A DNA stretch of 64,000 bases from Aquipseudomonas alcaligenes_A (GCA_048595745.1 CP184361.1), one strand, 5' to 3'. Shown: positions 36,302-45,060, numbered from the stretch's first letter. The notes: generated by a model from the sequence alone, not told the origin. Numbers and translations are program-made.

Positions 36302-38698
36302 ATGAGGTGGGTGGGCGTCGTGCGCAGGATACGTGTGGTCTGTTGGCTGTTGCTCCTGTGTCCGCTGCTGGGGCAGGCAGTCGAGCTGGATGCGGCCCAG
36401 CATGCCTGGCTGGCCGAGCATCCGCGGCTGCGCGCCGGGGTAGTGCTGCAGGCGCCCTATGCCGAGTATCAGCGGCGCCAACAGCAACTGGGCGGGCTCA
36501 ATGTGGAGCTGACCGAGACCCTGGCCGCGTCGCTCGGCATCACGCTCAGCTGGCGCAGCTTCGAGACCCAGGCCGCGCTGGAGCAGGCCCTGCGTGACGG
36601 GCGCATCGACTTTGCTCCCGGGCAGGTGCAAACGCCTGCGGGCCTGCGCCTGTGGCGTTACAGCGACCCCTACCTGCGCATTCCGCACCTGCTGGTGGGG
36701 GAGCGCCTCGGCGAGGTCAGCGTCGAGCTGGAGCGCCTGGGCGAGCGCGAACCTATCGCTGTACGCGTGCCCAGCGCGGTGGCCGACTATCTGCGCAGCA
36801 ACTACTTCAACCTGCACCTGCAACCCCAGCCCTCGGCCCGCCAGGCTTTGCAGGCGGTGGTCGAACAGCGGGCGCGCTACGCGGTGGTGGACCAGGCGCA
36901 GCTCAGCCGGCTGAGCCAGGAGAGCGATTACTCGCGTCTGGCGATCATTGCCGACGTCGGCCTGCCGCAGTTGCTGCGCTTCGGTACCCGGCCCGACTGG
37001 CCGCAGCTGGGCGCCATCCTCGATGCCGGCTTGCGCCAATTGCCGGCCGAACAGCTGGAGCAGCTGCAGCAGCGCTGGCTGACGGCGAAGAAGCCGGGCC
37101 TCGGCGAATCACCCCTGTTCTGGCGCAGCCTGAGCATCCTGCTCGGCTTGCTGCTGGCGGTCTGCATCCTCCTGCTCAGCGTGCTGCGGCGCCAGCGTGG
37201 GCGGCTGGAGAAGCGCCTGCTGGAAGCGCGGCAGACCCTGGCCCAGCGTGAGGTGGCCGAGGAGGCCCTGCGCCTGGCGCAGTTCTCTCTCGATCACAGC
37301 ACGGTGGGCATTCTCTGGGTCAACTGGGACAGCCGCGTGCGCTATGCCAACCAGGCGGTCGCCGAGATGCTCGGCTACACCCCGCAGGCCATGGTCGACC
37401 GGGCCCTGCAGGAGTTCGAGCCGACCCTCGGCATGGACCGCTGGCTGAATCTGTGGAAGCGCGTACGCCAGCATGAGGAGGGCGCGCTGAGTTTCGAGAG
37501 CAGCTGCCGGCGCGCCGACGGCAGCACGATGCCGGCCGATGTCACTCTGGGCTTCCTGCGCTTTCGCGAGGCCGAGTACCTGGTGGTCTACCTCACCGAT
37601 GTCACCGAGCGCCGCCGTGCCCGGGCCGCCCTGGAGGAGAGCGAAGCGCGCCTCAAGGGTATCGCCGGCAACGTGCCGGGCCTGGTGTTCCGCCTCGAAC
37701 GCCCGCGTCCGGGGGCGCTGGTGGATTTCGCTTTCATCAGCGAGGGCAGCGAACAGTTGGTTGGTTATCCGCCGGCGACCATCATGGCGACTGACTTCGG
37801 CATACGCAGTCTGGTTCATCCGGACGACCGCGCCGCCTATCACGCCACTCAGGATGCCGCCATCGAAGCGGCCAGCGACTGGCAGTGGCAGGGCCGCATC
37901 CTCACCCGCGACGGTCGCGTGCGCTGGGCCGACATCAAGGCCAGCGCCCGCCAGCTGAGCGCCGAGCATGTGGTGTGGGACGGGGTGGTGTGGGACATCA
38001 GCGACAACAAGACGATCGAGCTGGAGCTGGCCGAGTCGCGGGCCCAGCTGCGCGAGCTGTCGGCGCACCTGGAGAGCGTGCGCGAGGAGGAAAAGGCACG
38101 CATCGCCCGCGAGGTGCATGACGAGCTGGGTCAGGTGCTGACCGTGCTCAAGCTGGAGACCTCCATGTGCGAGCTGGCCTACGCCGGTCTCGATCCTGGC
38201 CTGCAGGCGCGCCTGGACAGCATGAAGAAGCTGATCGCCAACCTCTTTCAACTGGTACGCGACGTGGCCACCGCCCTGCGCCCGCCGATCCTCGATGCCG
38301 GTATCGGCTCGGCCATCGAATGGCAGGCGCGGCGTTTCGAGGCGCGCAGCGGTATTCCCTGCCTGGTGCAGGTGCCGGAGCAGCTGCCGCAGCTGTCCGA
38401 TGCCAAGGCCATCGGCCTGTTCCGTGTGCTGCAGGAGGCGCTCACCAACGTGCTGCGGCATGCCCAGGCGCACACGGTGGAGATCGCCCTGGAGGCGCAG
38501 GGGGGCGAGCTGTGCCTGCGCGTCAGTGACGATGGTCGGGGTTTCGATCCGCAGGCGCAGCGCGCACAATCCTTCGGCCTGGTCGGCATGCGCGAGCGCG
38601 TGCTGATGCTCGGTGGCCGCCTGGCGCTGGCCAGCGCGCCGGGCGAGGGCACCACGCTGGTGGTGCGGGTAGCTCTGGATGAAGAGGTGGTAGCGTGA
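36302..38698 (+). CDS. agtS: sensor histidine kinase AgtS with periplasmic binding domain and PAS domains
   Basis: The protein has 798 residues from ATG 36302 (MRWVGVVRRIRVVCWLLLLC); a TTG nine codons upstream is possible. After the signal comes a periplasmic SBP_bac_3 domain (about 27-262, opening LDAAQHAWLAEHPRLRAGVV) and one transmembrane helix (about 275-297). PAS modules lie at about 330-440 and 455-575. A HisKA_3 domain has the phospho-acceptor His606 in REVHDELGQ, and a HATPase ends in DDGRGFDPQ and GLVGMRERVLML. This NarX/LiaS-like form pairs with NarL-type regulators. It matches P. aeruginosa AgtS, which with AgtR controls uptake of 4-aminobutyrate and 5-aminovalerate (family knowledge). 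A GTGA overlap couples it to agtR. Confidence 0.9.
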   Translation: MRWVGVVRRIRVVCWLLLLCPLLGQAVELDAAQHAWLAEHPRLRAGVVLQAPYAEYQRRQQQLGGLNVELTETLAASLGITLSWRSFETQAALEQALRDGRIDFAPGQVQTPAGLRLWRYSDPYLRIPHLLVGERLGEVSVELERLGEREPIAVRVPSAVADYLRSNYFNLHLQPQPSARQALQAVVEQRARYAVVDQAQLSRLSQESDYSRLAIIADVGLPQLLRFGTRPDWPQLGAILDAGLRQLPAEQLEQLQQRWLTAKKPGLGESPLFWRSLSILLGLLLAVCILLLSVLRRQRGRLEKRLLEARQTLAQREVAEEALRLAQFSLDHSTVGILWVNWDSRVRYANQAVAEMLGYTPQAMVDRALQEFEPTLGMDRWLNLWKRVRQHEEGALSFESSCRRADGSTMPADVTLGFLRFREAEYLVVYLTDVTERRRARAALEESEARLKGIAGNVPGLVFRLERPRPGALVDFAFISEGSEQLVGYPPATIMATDFGIRSLVHPDDRAAYHATQDAAIEAASDWQWQGRILTRDGRVRWADIKASARQLSAEHVVWDGVVWDISDNKTIELELAESRAQLRELSAHLESVREEEKARIAREVHDELGQVLTVLKLETSMCELAYAGLDPGLQARLDSMKKLIANLFQLVRDVATALRPPILDAGIGSAIEWQARRFEARSGIPCLVQVPEQLPQLSDAKAIGLFRVLQEALTNVLRHAQAHTVEIALEAQGGELCLRVSDDGRGFDPQAQRAQSFGLVGMRERVLMLGGRLALASAPGEGTTLVVRVALDEEVVA

Positions 38699-39324
38699 TT
38701 CGAGTACTGGTGGCCGAGGACCACACCATCGTCCGCGAGGGCATCAAGCAGCTGATCGGCCTGGCCAAGGATCTGCAGGTGGCCGGCGAGGCCAGCAATG
38801 GCGAACAACTGCTGGAAACCCTGCGCCACACGCCCTGCGAAGTGGTTCTGCTGGATATCTCCATGCCCGGCGTCAATGGTCTGGAAGCCATTCCGCGCAT
38901 CCGTGCGCTGACTCATCCGCCGGCGGTGCTGGTGCTGTCCATGCATGACGAAGCGCAGATGGCCGCCCGCGCCCTGAAGATCGGCGCGGCCGGCTACGCG
39001 ACCAAGGACAGCGACCCGGCCCTGCTGCTCACCGCCATCCGCAAGGTCGCCGCGGGCGGGCGCTACATCGACCCCGAGCTGGCCGACCGCATGGTCTTCG
39101 AGGTGGGCCTGACCGATTCGCGGCCGCCGCATTCGCTGCTCTCCGAGCGTGAGTTCTCGGTGTTCGAGCGCCTGGTGCGCGGCGAGGGGGTCAACGAGAT
39201 CGCCCAGCACCTGTCGGTCAGCAGCAAGACCGTCAGCACCCACAAGGCGCGCCTGATGCAGAAGCTCAACCTGCACTCGGTGGCCGATCTGGTGAAGTAC
39301 GCGGTCGAGCACAAGTTGATCTGA
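38695..39324 (+). CDS. agtR: NarL/LuxR-type response regulator AgtR
   Basis: The protein has 209 residues. It begins at GTG 38695, overlapping the agtS stop by 4 bp. The receiver domain has the acidic pocket in VLVAEDHTIVREG, phospho-acceptor Asp54 in VLLDISMPGVNG, and Lys in AGYATKDSDPA. The C-terminal LuxR helix-turn-helix is LSEREFSVFERLVRGEGVNE, then QHLSVSSKTVSTHKARLMQK. In P. aeruginosa AgtR activates the agtABCD transport operon and has been linked to sensing of cell-wall sugars from other bacteria (family knowledge). The first transport gene begins 127 bp downstream on the same strand. Confidence 0.92.
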   Translation: MIRVLVAEDHTIVREGIKQLIGLAKDLQVAGEASNGEQLLETLRHTPCEVVLLDISMPGVNGLEAIPRIRALTHPPAVLVLSMHDEAQMAARALKIGAAGYATKDSDPALLLTAIRKVAAGGRYIDPELADRMVFEVGLTDSRPPHSLLSEREFSVFERLVRGEGVNEIAQHLSVSSKTVSTHKARLMQKLNLHSVADLVKYAVEHKLI

Positions 39325-39451
39325 GACAAGCACCTCATTTGCACCCCTTTACATTGCGGTCGCTTCGTGGCTGATTGGTCAGCTTTCGCGGCGGCCGCTC
39401 TGGCGCGCGCCTTTCGCCCGCTCACAGGGCATCCATGCAACGGGGGACAAG

Positions 39452-40477
39452 ATGTACAAGAAGTACCTTGCAGGCAGTCTGCTGGCGGCTGCGCTGCCGG
39501 CCCACGCCGACTACGTGACGGTGATTTCCTTCGGCGGGGCGAACAAGGAGGCGCAGCGCGCCGCCTTCTACGAACCCTTCAAGCAGGCCACCGGGACCAG
39601 CGTGGTGCACGGCTCCTATAACGGCGATCTGGCCAAGCTGCGCAAGATGGTGCAGATGAGCCATGTGTCGTGGGACGTGGTCGAGGTGGAGGCGCCGGAG
39701 CTGGCGCGCGGCTGCGAGGAAGGCCTGTTCGAACAGCTCGATGCCAGCCTGCTCGGTGATGCCGCCGACTACCTGCCCGGCGCCGTGCAGCCTTGCGGCG
39801 TCGGCATCTTCGTCTGGTCCACGGTGCTGGCGTATAACGGCAGCACGCTGAAGGGGGCGCCGCAGGGCTGGGCCGATTTCTGGGATACCCAGCGCTTCCC
39901 CGGCAAGCGCGGCCTGCGCTGGGGCGCCAAGTACAACCTGGAATTCGCCCTGATGGCCGACGGCGTGCCGGCCAAGGACGTGTACCGCGTGCTGGCCAGC
40001 GCCGAGGGCCAGGATCGCGCCTTCCGCAAGCTCGACCAGCTCAAGCCGCAGCTGCACTGGTGGAAGACCGGCGTGGAGCCGATCCGCCTGCTCGGTGACG
40101 GTCGCGTGGTGATGAGTTCGGCCTACAACGGCCGGGTCGCCGCGGCCCAGGCCGAACAGCCGCAGCTGGCCCTGAGCTGGAATGGCGGCATCTACGACTT
40201 CGATTACTGGGCGCTGCCCAAGGGCATCAGCAAGGCCGAGCAGGCGCGCCGCTTCGTCGCCTTCGCCAGTCAGCCGGAGCCCCAGCGCAGTTTTGCTGAG
40301 AAGATCGCCTACGGCCCGGTGAACCGCCAGGCCATTGCCGCGCTGGACCCCAAGGTCAGCGCCAACCTGCCTACCGCACCGGCCAACCTGGCAGGTGGGC
40401 TGGGCATGGATGCCGCCTTCTGGGCTGCCAACGGCGCCGCCCTGGAAGAGCGCTTCGCCCAATGGGCTAAGCGCTGA
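39452..40477 (+). CDS. ABC transporter substrate-binding protein, AgtB paralogue
   Basis: The protein has 341 residues with a signal peptide (MYKKYLAGSLLAAALPAHAD). The mature sequence is of the PotD/PotF-like extracellular solute-binding family: TVISFGGANKEAQRAAFYEP, GVGIFVWSTVLAYNG, then RVVMSSAYNGRVAAAQAEQP. It shares most blocks with the second binding protein at 41768 (for example WADFWDxxxFPGKRGLRxGAKYxLEFALMADG), so the two arose by duplication. It corresponds in position to PA0602 ahead of agtA. It probably supplies an alternative ligand specificity to the same AgtACD transporter or to the AgtS sensor (inference). Potential hairpins follow its stop. Confidence 0.88.
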   Translation: MYKKYLAGSLLAAALPAHADYVTVISFGGANKEAQRAAFYEPFKQATGTSVVHGSYNGDLAKLRKMVQMSHVSWDVVEVEAPELARGCEEGLFEQLDASLLGDAADYLPGAVQPCGVGIFVWSTVLAYNGSTLKGAPQGWADFWDTQRFPGKRGLRWGAKYNLEFALMADGVPAKDVYRVLASAEGQDRAFRKLDQLKPQLHWWKTGVEPIRLLGDGRVVMSSAYNGRVAAAQAEQPQLALSWNGGIYDFDYWALPKGISKAEQARRFVAFASQPEPQRSFAEKIAYGPVNRQAIAALDPKVSANLPTAPANLAGGLGMDAAFWAANGAALEERFAQWAKR

Positions 40478-40510
40478 CAACGCCTCGGGCGTTGTAGGGC
40501 GATCCCTACA
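40477..40510 (+). other. two overlapping hairpins after the first binding-protein gene
   Basis: ACAACGCC/GGCGTTGT (40477-40495, 3-base loop) and TGTAGGG/CCCTACA (40493-40510, 4-base loop) are both perfect and share bases 40493-40495, so only one can be complete at a time. There is no U-tract after them. They could protect the upstream mRNA from decay or set partial termination before agtA. Confidence 0.5.
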
Positions 40511-40614
40511 GCGCCTCCTCCGCAAGCCTTATAGCAATCTCTCATACCGCCCGATTTGCGCCGGCTGCAGGGCTTTCTAGTCTTAGCGCACGGCAACAAG
40601 AACAAAGGTGTGTG

Positions 40615-41724
40615 ATGGCCGAGAATGCTTCCAGCGATGTGCTCGTCAGTTTCAAGGGCGTGCAGAAGAGCTACGACGGCGAAAGCCTGATCGTCAAAGA
40701 CCTCAATCTGGACATCCGCAAGGGCGAGTTTCTCACCCTGCTCGGTCCGTCCGGCTCCGGCAAGACCACCAGCCTGATGATGCTGGCCGGTTTCGAGACG
40801 CCCACTGCCGGCGAGATCCTCCTGGCCGGGCGTGCGATCAACAACGTGCCGCCGCACAAGCGCGACATCGGCATGGTGTTCCAGAACTACGCACTGTTCC
40901 CGCACATGACGGTGGCCGAGAACCTGGCCTTCCCGCTCACCGTGCGCGGCATGAACAAGACCGACATCACCGAGCGGGTCAAGCGCGCGCTGTCCATGGT
41001 GCAGCTCGACAACTTCCGCAACCGCTACCCGGCGCAGCTCTCCGGCGGCCAGCAACAGCGCGTGGCGCTGGCCCGCGCCCTGGTGTTCGAGCCGCAGCTG
41101 GTGCTGATGGACGAGCCGCTCGGCGCGCTCGACAAGCAGCTGCGCGAGCACATGCAGATGGAGATCAAGCACATCCACCAGCGCCTGGGCGTGACCGTGG
41201 TCTACGTGACCCACGACCAGGGCGAGGCGCTGACCATGTCCGACCGCGTGGCGGTGTTCCATCAGGGCGAGATCCAGCAGATCGCCCCGCCGCGCGACCT
41301 CTACGAGGCGCCCTGCAACACCTTCGTCGCCCACTTCATCGGCGAGAACAACCGCCTGGCCGGCGAGCTGGTCAGCCGTGATGGCGAGCGTTGCACCGTG
41401 CGCACCGCCCGTGGCGAACAGGTCGAGGCGCTGGCGGTGAAGGTCGGTGCGCCGGGCGAGCCGGTGAGCCTGTCGATCCGTCCCGAGCGGGTGCGCATCA
41501 ATGGTGCCAGCGAGAGCTGCGCCAACCGTTTCAGCGGCCGGGTGGCCGAGTTCATCTACCTGGGCGACCACGTGCGCATCCGCATGGAGGTCTGCGGCAA
41601 TCCCAATTTCTTCGTCAAGCAGCCGATCGCCGAGCTCGACCCCGCCCTGGGCGTGGGCGACGTGGTGCCGCTCGGCTGGCACGTGGAGCACGTAAGGGCG
41701 CTAGACCCTCTGATCGTCGAGTGA
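40615..41724 (+). CDS. agtA: ABC transporter ATP-binding protein AgtA
   Basis: The protein has 369 residues from ATG 40615 (MAENASSDVLVSFKGVQKSY) behind AAAGG; a GTG one codon upstream is less likely. Walker A GPSGSGKT spans 44-51. The family signature LSGGQQQRVALARAL, Walker B LVLMDEPLGALD and the switch His in VTHDQGEALTMSD are intact. A C-terminal TOBE domain (about 280-369, VSLSIRPERVRING) completes the PotA/polyamine type. It energises AgtC/AgtD. In P. aeruginosa this operon takes up 4-aminobutyrate and 5-aminovalerate (family knowledge). It starts 135 bp after the first binding protein and precedes agtB by 43 bp. Confidence 0.92.
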   Translation: MAENASSDVLVSFKGVQKSYDGESLIVKDLNLDIRKGEFLTLLGPSGSGKTTSLMMLAGFETPTAGEILLAGRAINNVPPHKRDIGMVFQNYALFPHMTVAENLAFPLTVRGMNKTDITERVKRALSMVQLDNFRNRYPAQLSGGQQQRVALARALVFEPQLVLMDEPLGALDKQLREHMQMEIKHIHQRLGVTVVYVTHDQGEALTMSDRVAVFHQGEIQQIAPPRDLYEAPCNTFVAHFIGENNRLAGELVSRDGERCTVRTARGEQVEALAVKVGAPGEPVSLSIRPERVRINGASESCANRFSGRVAEFIYLGDHVRIRMEVCGNPNFFVKQPIAELDPALGVGDVVPLGWHVEHVRALDPLIVE

Positions 41725-41767
41725 CGGCGCCAGGCATTACCAACCCTGCACAGTGGAGAAAACAACA

Positions 41768-42808
41768 ATGAGCAATTTCCGCAGCATCTTCCGCCACAGC
41801 GCGCTGGCCCTCGGCCTGCTCGGCGCGGCCCAGGCAATGGCCGCCGACCTGACGGTGATTTCCTTCGGTGGCGCCAACAAGGACGCCCAGACCAAGGCCT
41901 TCTACGAGCCGTGGGAAGCGGCCGGCAAAGGCAAGATCATCGCCGGTGAGTACAACGGCGAGATGGCCAAGGTCAAAGCCATGGTCGACACCAACAGCGT
42001 GTCCTGGCACCTGGTCGAAGTAGAGTCGCCCGAGCTGACCCGTGGTTGCGACGAGGGCCTGTTCGAGGAGCTCGACCCGGCCCTGTTCGGCAACCCCGAC
42101 GACTTCATCGAAGGCGCCATCCAGCCTTGCGGCGTGGGCTTCTTCGTCTGGTCCACGGTGCTCGCCTACAACGCCGACAAGCTGTCCGCCGCACCGGCCA
42201 GCTGGGCCGATTTCTGGGACGTCGCCAAGTTCCCGGGCAAGCGTGGCCTGCGCAAAGGCGCCAAGTACACCCTGGAGTTCGCCCTGATGGCTGACGGCGT
42301 GGCGCCGAAGGACGTCTACACCGTGCTCGCCACCCAGGAAGGCCAGGACCGCGCGTTCAAGAAACTCGACGAGATCAAGCCGCACATCCAGTGGTGGGAA
42401 GCCGGCGCCCAGCCGCCCCAGTTCCTCGCCTCCGGTGACGTGGTCATGAGCTCCGCGTACAACGGCCGCATCGCCGCGGTACAGAAGGAGAGCAACCTCA
42501 AGGTGGTGTGGAACGGCGGCATCTACGACTTCGACTCCTGGGCCATTCCGAAAGGCGCCAAGGATGCCGACGCCGCCAAGGCCTTCGCCGCCTTCAGCGT
42601 GCAGCCCGAGCAGCAGAAGGTCTACTCCTCGAACATCGCCTACGGCCCGGCCAACAAGAAGGCCGTCGAGCTGCTCGACCCGGCGCTGCTCAAGGACATG
42701 CCGACCACGCCGGAAAACATCGCCAACCAGGTGGCCATGAACGTGACCTTCTGGGCCGACTTCGGCGAGCAGCTGGAGCAGCGCTTCAACGCCTGGGCGG
42801 CGAAGTAA
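41768..42808 (+). CDS. agtB: ABC transporter substrate-binding protein AgtB
   Basis: The protein has 346 residues. ATG 41768 is chosen because a signal peptide follows (MSNFRSIFRHSALALGLLGA, cleaved near AMAAD) and GTG 41753 would only add four residues of no homology. It is the periplasmic receptor for the AgtABCD importer, PotD/PotF-like, with the pocket-lining blocks PQFLASGDVVMSSAYNGRIA and VVWNGGIYDFDSWAIPKGA. It is a close paralogue of the protein at 39452. It is the gene before the permeases and is followed by a strong multi-hairpin region, which fits the need for many more binding proteins than permeases. Confidence 0.92.
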   Translation: MSNFRSIFRHSALALGLLGAAQAMAADLTVISFGGANKDAQTKAFYEPWEAAGKGKIIAGEYNGEMAKVKAMVDTNSVSWHLVEVESPELTRGCDEGLFEELDPALFGNPDDFIEGAIQPCGVGFFVWSTVLAYNADKLSAAPASWADFWDVAKFPGKRGLRKGAKYTLEFALMADGVAPKDVYTVLATQEGQDRAFKKLDEIKPHIQWWEAGAQPPQFLASGDVVMSSAYNGRIAAVQKESNLKVVWNGGIYDFDSWAIPKGAKDADAAKAFAAFSVQPEQQKVYSSNIAYGPANKKAVELLDPALLKDMPTTPENIANQVAMNVTFWADFGEQLEQRFNAWAAK

Positions 42809-42823
42809 GCATCCCGTGCAGTG

Positions 42824-42901
42824 CCCCTTCCTGGTGAAGGGGAGTTGGTTGGAGGGACGCTCCCCCGTCCCTCCGAACCCTCGCCCGCCGTTGGGCGAGG
42901 G
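42824..42901 (+). repeat. three tandem hairpins in the agtB-agtC gap
   Basis: Three consecutive palindromes fill the intergenic region. CCCCTTC/GAAGGGG spans 42824-42842. GGAGGGAC/GTCCCTCC (42851-42874) is extendable by GGTT/AACC with a one-base bulge to 42847-42879. CCCTCGCCC/GGGCGAGGG spans 42878-42901. No strong U-tract follows. This looks like a REP-type element that blocks 3'-exonuclease decay of the agtB mRNA or partly terminates before the permeases. Confidence 0.65.
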
Positions 42902-42931
42902 CGCTTTGTCCCGGTGTCTCTGGAGCCTGCG

Positions 42932-44179
42932 ATGGCCACTACCGTTTCCCTCACCGAATTCGCCGGTCTGACGCTGAAGCAGAAGCTGGCCCGCGCCGAG
43001 CGCATCAACCGGCTCAAGGCCCAGGGTCTGATCCTGCCGCTGCTGGTGTTTCTCTTCGCGGTATTCCTCCTGCCGATCGGCGTGCTGCTGTACAAGAGCG
43101 TGGAAAACCCCGAGGTGGTCGGCAGCCTGCCGCGCACCGTCGAAGCCATTTCCACCTGGGATGGCCGTGGTCTGCCGGATGAGCCGGTGTACCGCGCCCT
43201 GGCCCTGGACCTGGCTGACGCGCGCAAGAATCAGACCATTGGCGATCTGTCCAAGCGTCTGAACATGGAGCTGGCTGGCTACCGCAGCCTGCTGGCCAAG
43301 ACCGGTCGTGCCCTGCCGTTCAAGCAGGAGCCTGCCTCGTTTAAAGATGCGCTGGAGAACCTCGACGAGCGCTGGGGCGACCCGGCCTACTGGCAGGTGA
43401 TCCGCCGCAACGACAGTGGCGTCACCTCCTATTTCCTGCTGGCGTCGCTCGATCACCGCATCGACGATCTCGGCGAGCTGGCATCTGCCACCCCGGACCA
43501 GGCCATCTACCTGGATATCTTCGCCCGCACCTTCTGGATGGGGCTGGTGATCACCGCCATCTGCCTGGTGCTGGCCTACCCGTTGGCCTACCTGCTGGCC
43601 AACCTGCCTACCCGCACCAGCAACCTGCTGATGATCCTGGTGTTGCTGCCGTTCTGGACCTCGATCCTGGTGCGCGTGGCGGCCTGGATCGTGCTGCTGC
43701 AGTCCGGCGGCCTGATCAACAGCGCGTTGATCGCCATGGGCGTGATCGACCAGCCGCTGCAGCTGGTGTTCAACCGCACCGGCGTGTACGTGGCCATGGT
43801 GCACATCATGCTGCCGTTCATGATCCTGCCGATTTTCAGCGTGATGAAGGGTATTTCGCCTTCCTACATGCGTGCCGCCATCTCGCTCGGTTGCCACCCG
43901 TTCGCCAGCTTCTGGCGGGTGTACTTCCCGCAGACCCTGGCGGGCGTCGGTGCCGGCTGCCTGCTGGTGTTCATCCTGTCCATCGGTTACTACATCACCC
44001 CGGCGCTGCTGGGCAGCCCGGGCGACCAGATGATCAGCTACTTCGTCGCCTTCTATACCAACAGCACCATTAACTGGGGCATGGCCACGGCGCTGGGCGG
44101 CCTGTTGCTGCTGGCGACCATGCTGCTCTACGTGGTGTACAGCTGGCTGGTTGGCGCGAGCCGCCTGCGTCTGGGCTGA
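42932..44179 (+). CDS. agtC: ABC transporter permease AgtC with large periplasmic insert
   Basis: The protein has 415 residues from ATG 42932 (MATTVSLTEFAGLTLKQKLA) behind GGAG. The first transmembrane helix (about 31-53, LILPLLVFLFAVFLLPIGVL) is followed by a long hydrophilic loop (about 54-185) before the second helix, longer than in E. coli PotB. The remaining helices and the EAA cytoplasmic loop (YMRAAISLGCHPFASFW, then VYFPQTLAG) follow the PotB/MalF pattern. It should form a heterodimeric channel with AgtD, driven by AgtA. The upstream hairpin region likely lowers its expression relative to agtB. Confidence 0.9.
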   Translation: MATTVSLTEFAGLTLKQKLARAERINRLKAQGLILPLLVFLFAVFLLPIGVLLYKSVENPEVVGSLPRTVEAISTWDGRGLPDEPVYRALALDLADARKNQTIGDLSKRLNMELAGYRSLLAKTGRALPFKQEPASFKDALENLDERWGDPAYWQVIRRNDSGVTSYFLLASLDHRIDDLGELASATPDQAIYLDIFARTFWMGLVITAICLVLAYPLAYLLANLPTRTSNLLMILVLLPFWTSILVRVAAWIVLLQSGGLINSALIAMGVIDQPLQLVFNRTGVYVAMVHIMLPFMILPIFSVMKGISPSYMRAAISLGCHPFASFWRVYFPQTLAGVGAGCLLVFILSIGYYITPALLGSPGDQMISYFVAFYTNSTINWGMATALGGLLLLATMLLYVVYSWLVGASRLRLG

Positions 44180-44195
44180 TCAGGAGAACATCGAG

Positions 44196-45023
44196 ATGCT
44201 GAGCCCCTACAAATCCCCCGTCGAGCGCGCCTGGTTCTGGATCCATCGTGGCCTGTGCGCGCTGGTGCTGCTGTTCCTGATCCTGCCGGTGCTGGTGATC
44301 ATCCCGCTCTCCTTCAACTCCGGCAGCTTCCTGGTCTACCCGCTGCAGGGTTTCTCGCTGCGCTGGTACGAAGACTTCTTCACCTCCGCCGAGTGGATGC
44401 GCTCGCTGAAGAACAGCCTGATCGTAGCGCCGGCCGCCACCGTGCTGGCGATGGTGTTCGGGACCCTGGCGGCGATCGGTCTGACCCGTGGCGAATTCCG
44501 CGGCAAGGCGCTGGTGATGAGCCTGCTGATCTCGCCGATGGTTGCCCCGGTGGTGATCGTCGGTGTGGCCAGCTACCTGTTCTTCGCGCCGATGGGCCTG
44601 GGCAACAGCTACACCTCGCTGATCCTGGTGCACGCGGTGCTCGGCGTGCCCTTTGTGATCATCACCGTGTCCGCGACGCTGCAGGGTTTCAACTACAACC
44701 TGGTACGTGCCGCTGCCAGCATGGGCGCCTCGCCGCTGACCGCGTTCCGCCGCGTGACCCTGCCGCTGATTGCTCCCGGGGTGATCTCCGGCGCGCTGTT
44801 CGCCTTCGCCACCTCGTTCGACGAAGTGGTGGTGACGCTGTTCCTTGCCGGCCCCGAGCAGGCCACCCTGCCGCGGCAGATGTTCAGCGGTATCCGCGAG
44901 AACCTGTCGCCGACCATCGCTGCCGCCGCGACGCTGCTGATCGCCTTCTCGATCATCATGCTGCTGACCCTGGAATGGCTGCGCGGACGTAGCGAGAAGA
45001 TGCGCACCTCAATCCCCGAGTGA
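44196..45023 (+). CDS. agtD: ABC transporter permease AgtD
   Basis: The protein has 275 residues from ATG 44196 (MLSPYKSPVERAWFWIHRGL) behind CAGGAG. It is a PotC-like permease with about six transmembrane helices and a clear EAA loop, LVRAAASMGASPLTAFRRVT followed by LPLIAPGV. The segment FATSFDEVVVTLFLAGPEQ is typical of polyamine-type permeases. It is the last gene of the agt operon, 16 bp behind agtC, and a hairpin follows at 45033. Confidence 0.92.
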   Translation: MLSPYKSPVERAWFWIHRGLCALVLLFLILPVLVIIPLSFNSGSFLVYPLQGFSLRWYEDFFTSAEWMRSLKNSLIVAPAATVLAMVFGTLAAIGLTRGEFRGKALVMSLLISPMVAPVVIVGVASYLFFAPMGLGNSYTSLILVHAVLGVPFVIITVSATLQGFNYNLVRAAASMGASPLTAFRRVTLPLIAPGVISGALFAFATSFDEVVVTLFLAGPEQATLPRQMFSGIRENLSPTIAAAATLLIAFSIIMLLTLEWLRGRSEKMRTSIPE

Positions 45024-45032
45024 CTTGGCAGC

Positions 45033-45060
45033 AACGCCTGCGGCGAAAGTCGCAGGCGTT
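45033..45060 (+). terminator. hairpin after agtD
   Basis: A perfect 10-bp stem (AACGCCTGCG with CGCAGGCGTT, 8-base loop) begins 9 bp past the agtD stop. A long U-tract is missing (CACTGACTTG follows), so termination may be incomplete. Confidence 0.6.

Noticed and set aside
40501..40614. Sigma-54 promoter for agtA
   Set aside because: There is no GG/GC pair at the right 10-bp spacing with the flanking consensus.
41615..43897. Long minus-strand ORF of 760 residues over agtB and agtC
   Set aside because: It overlaps two clearly real genes on the other strand and has His/Gln/Gly-rich shadow composition.
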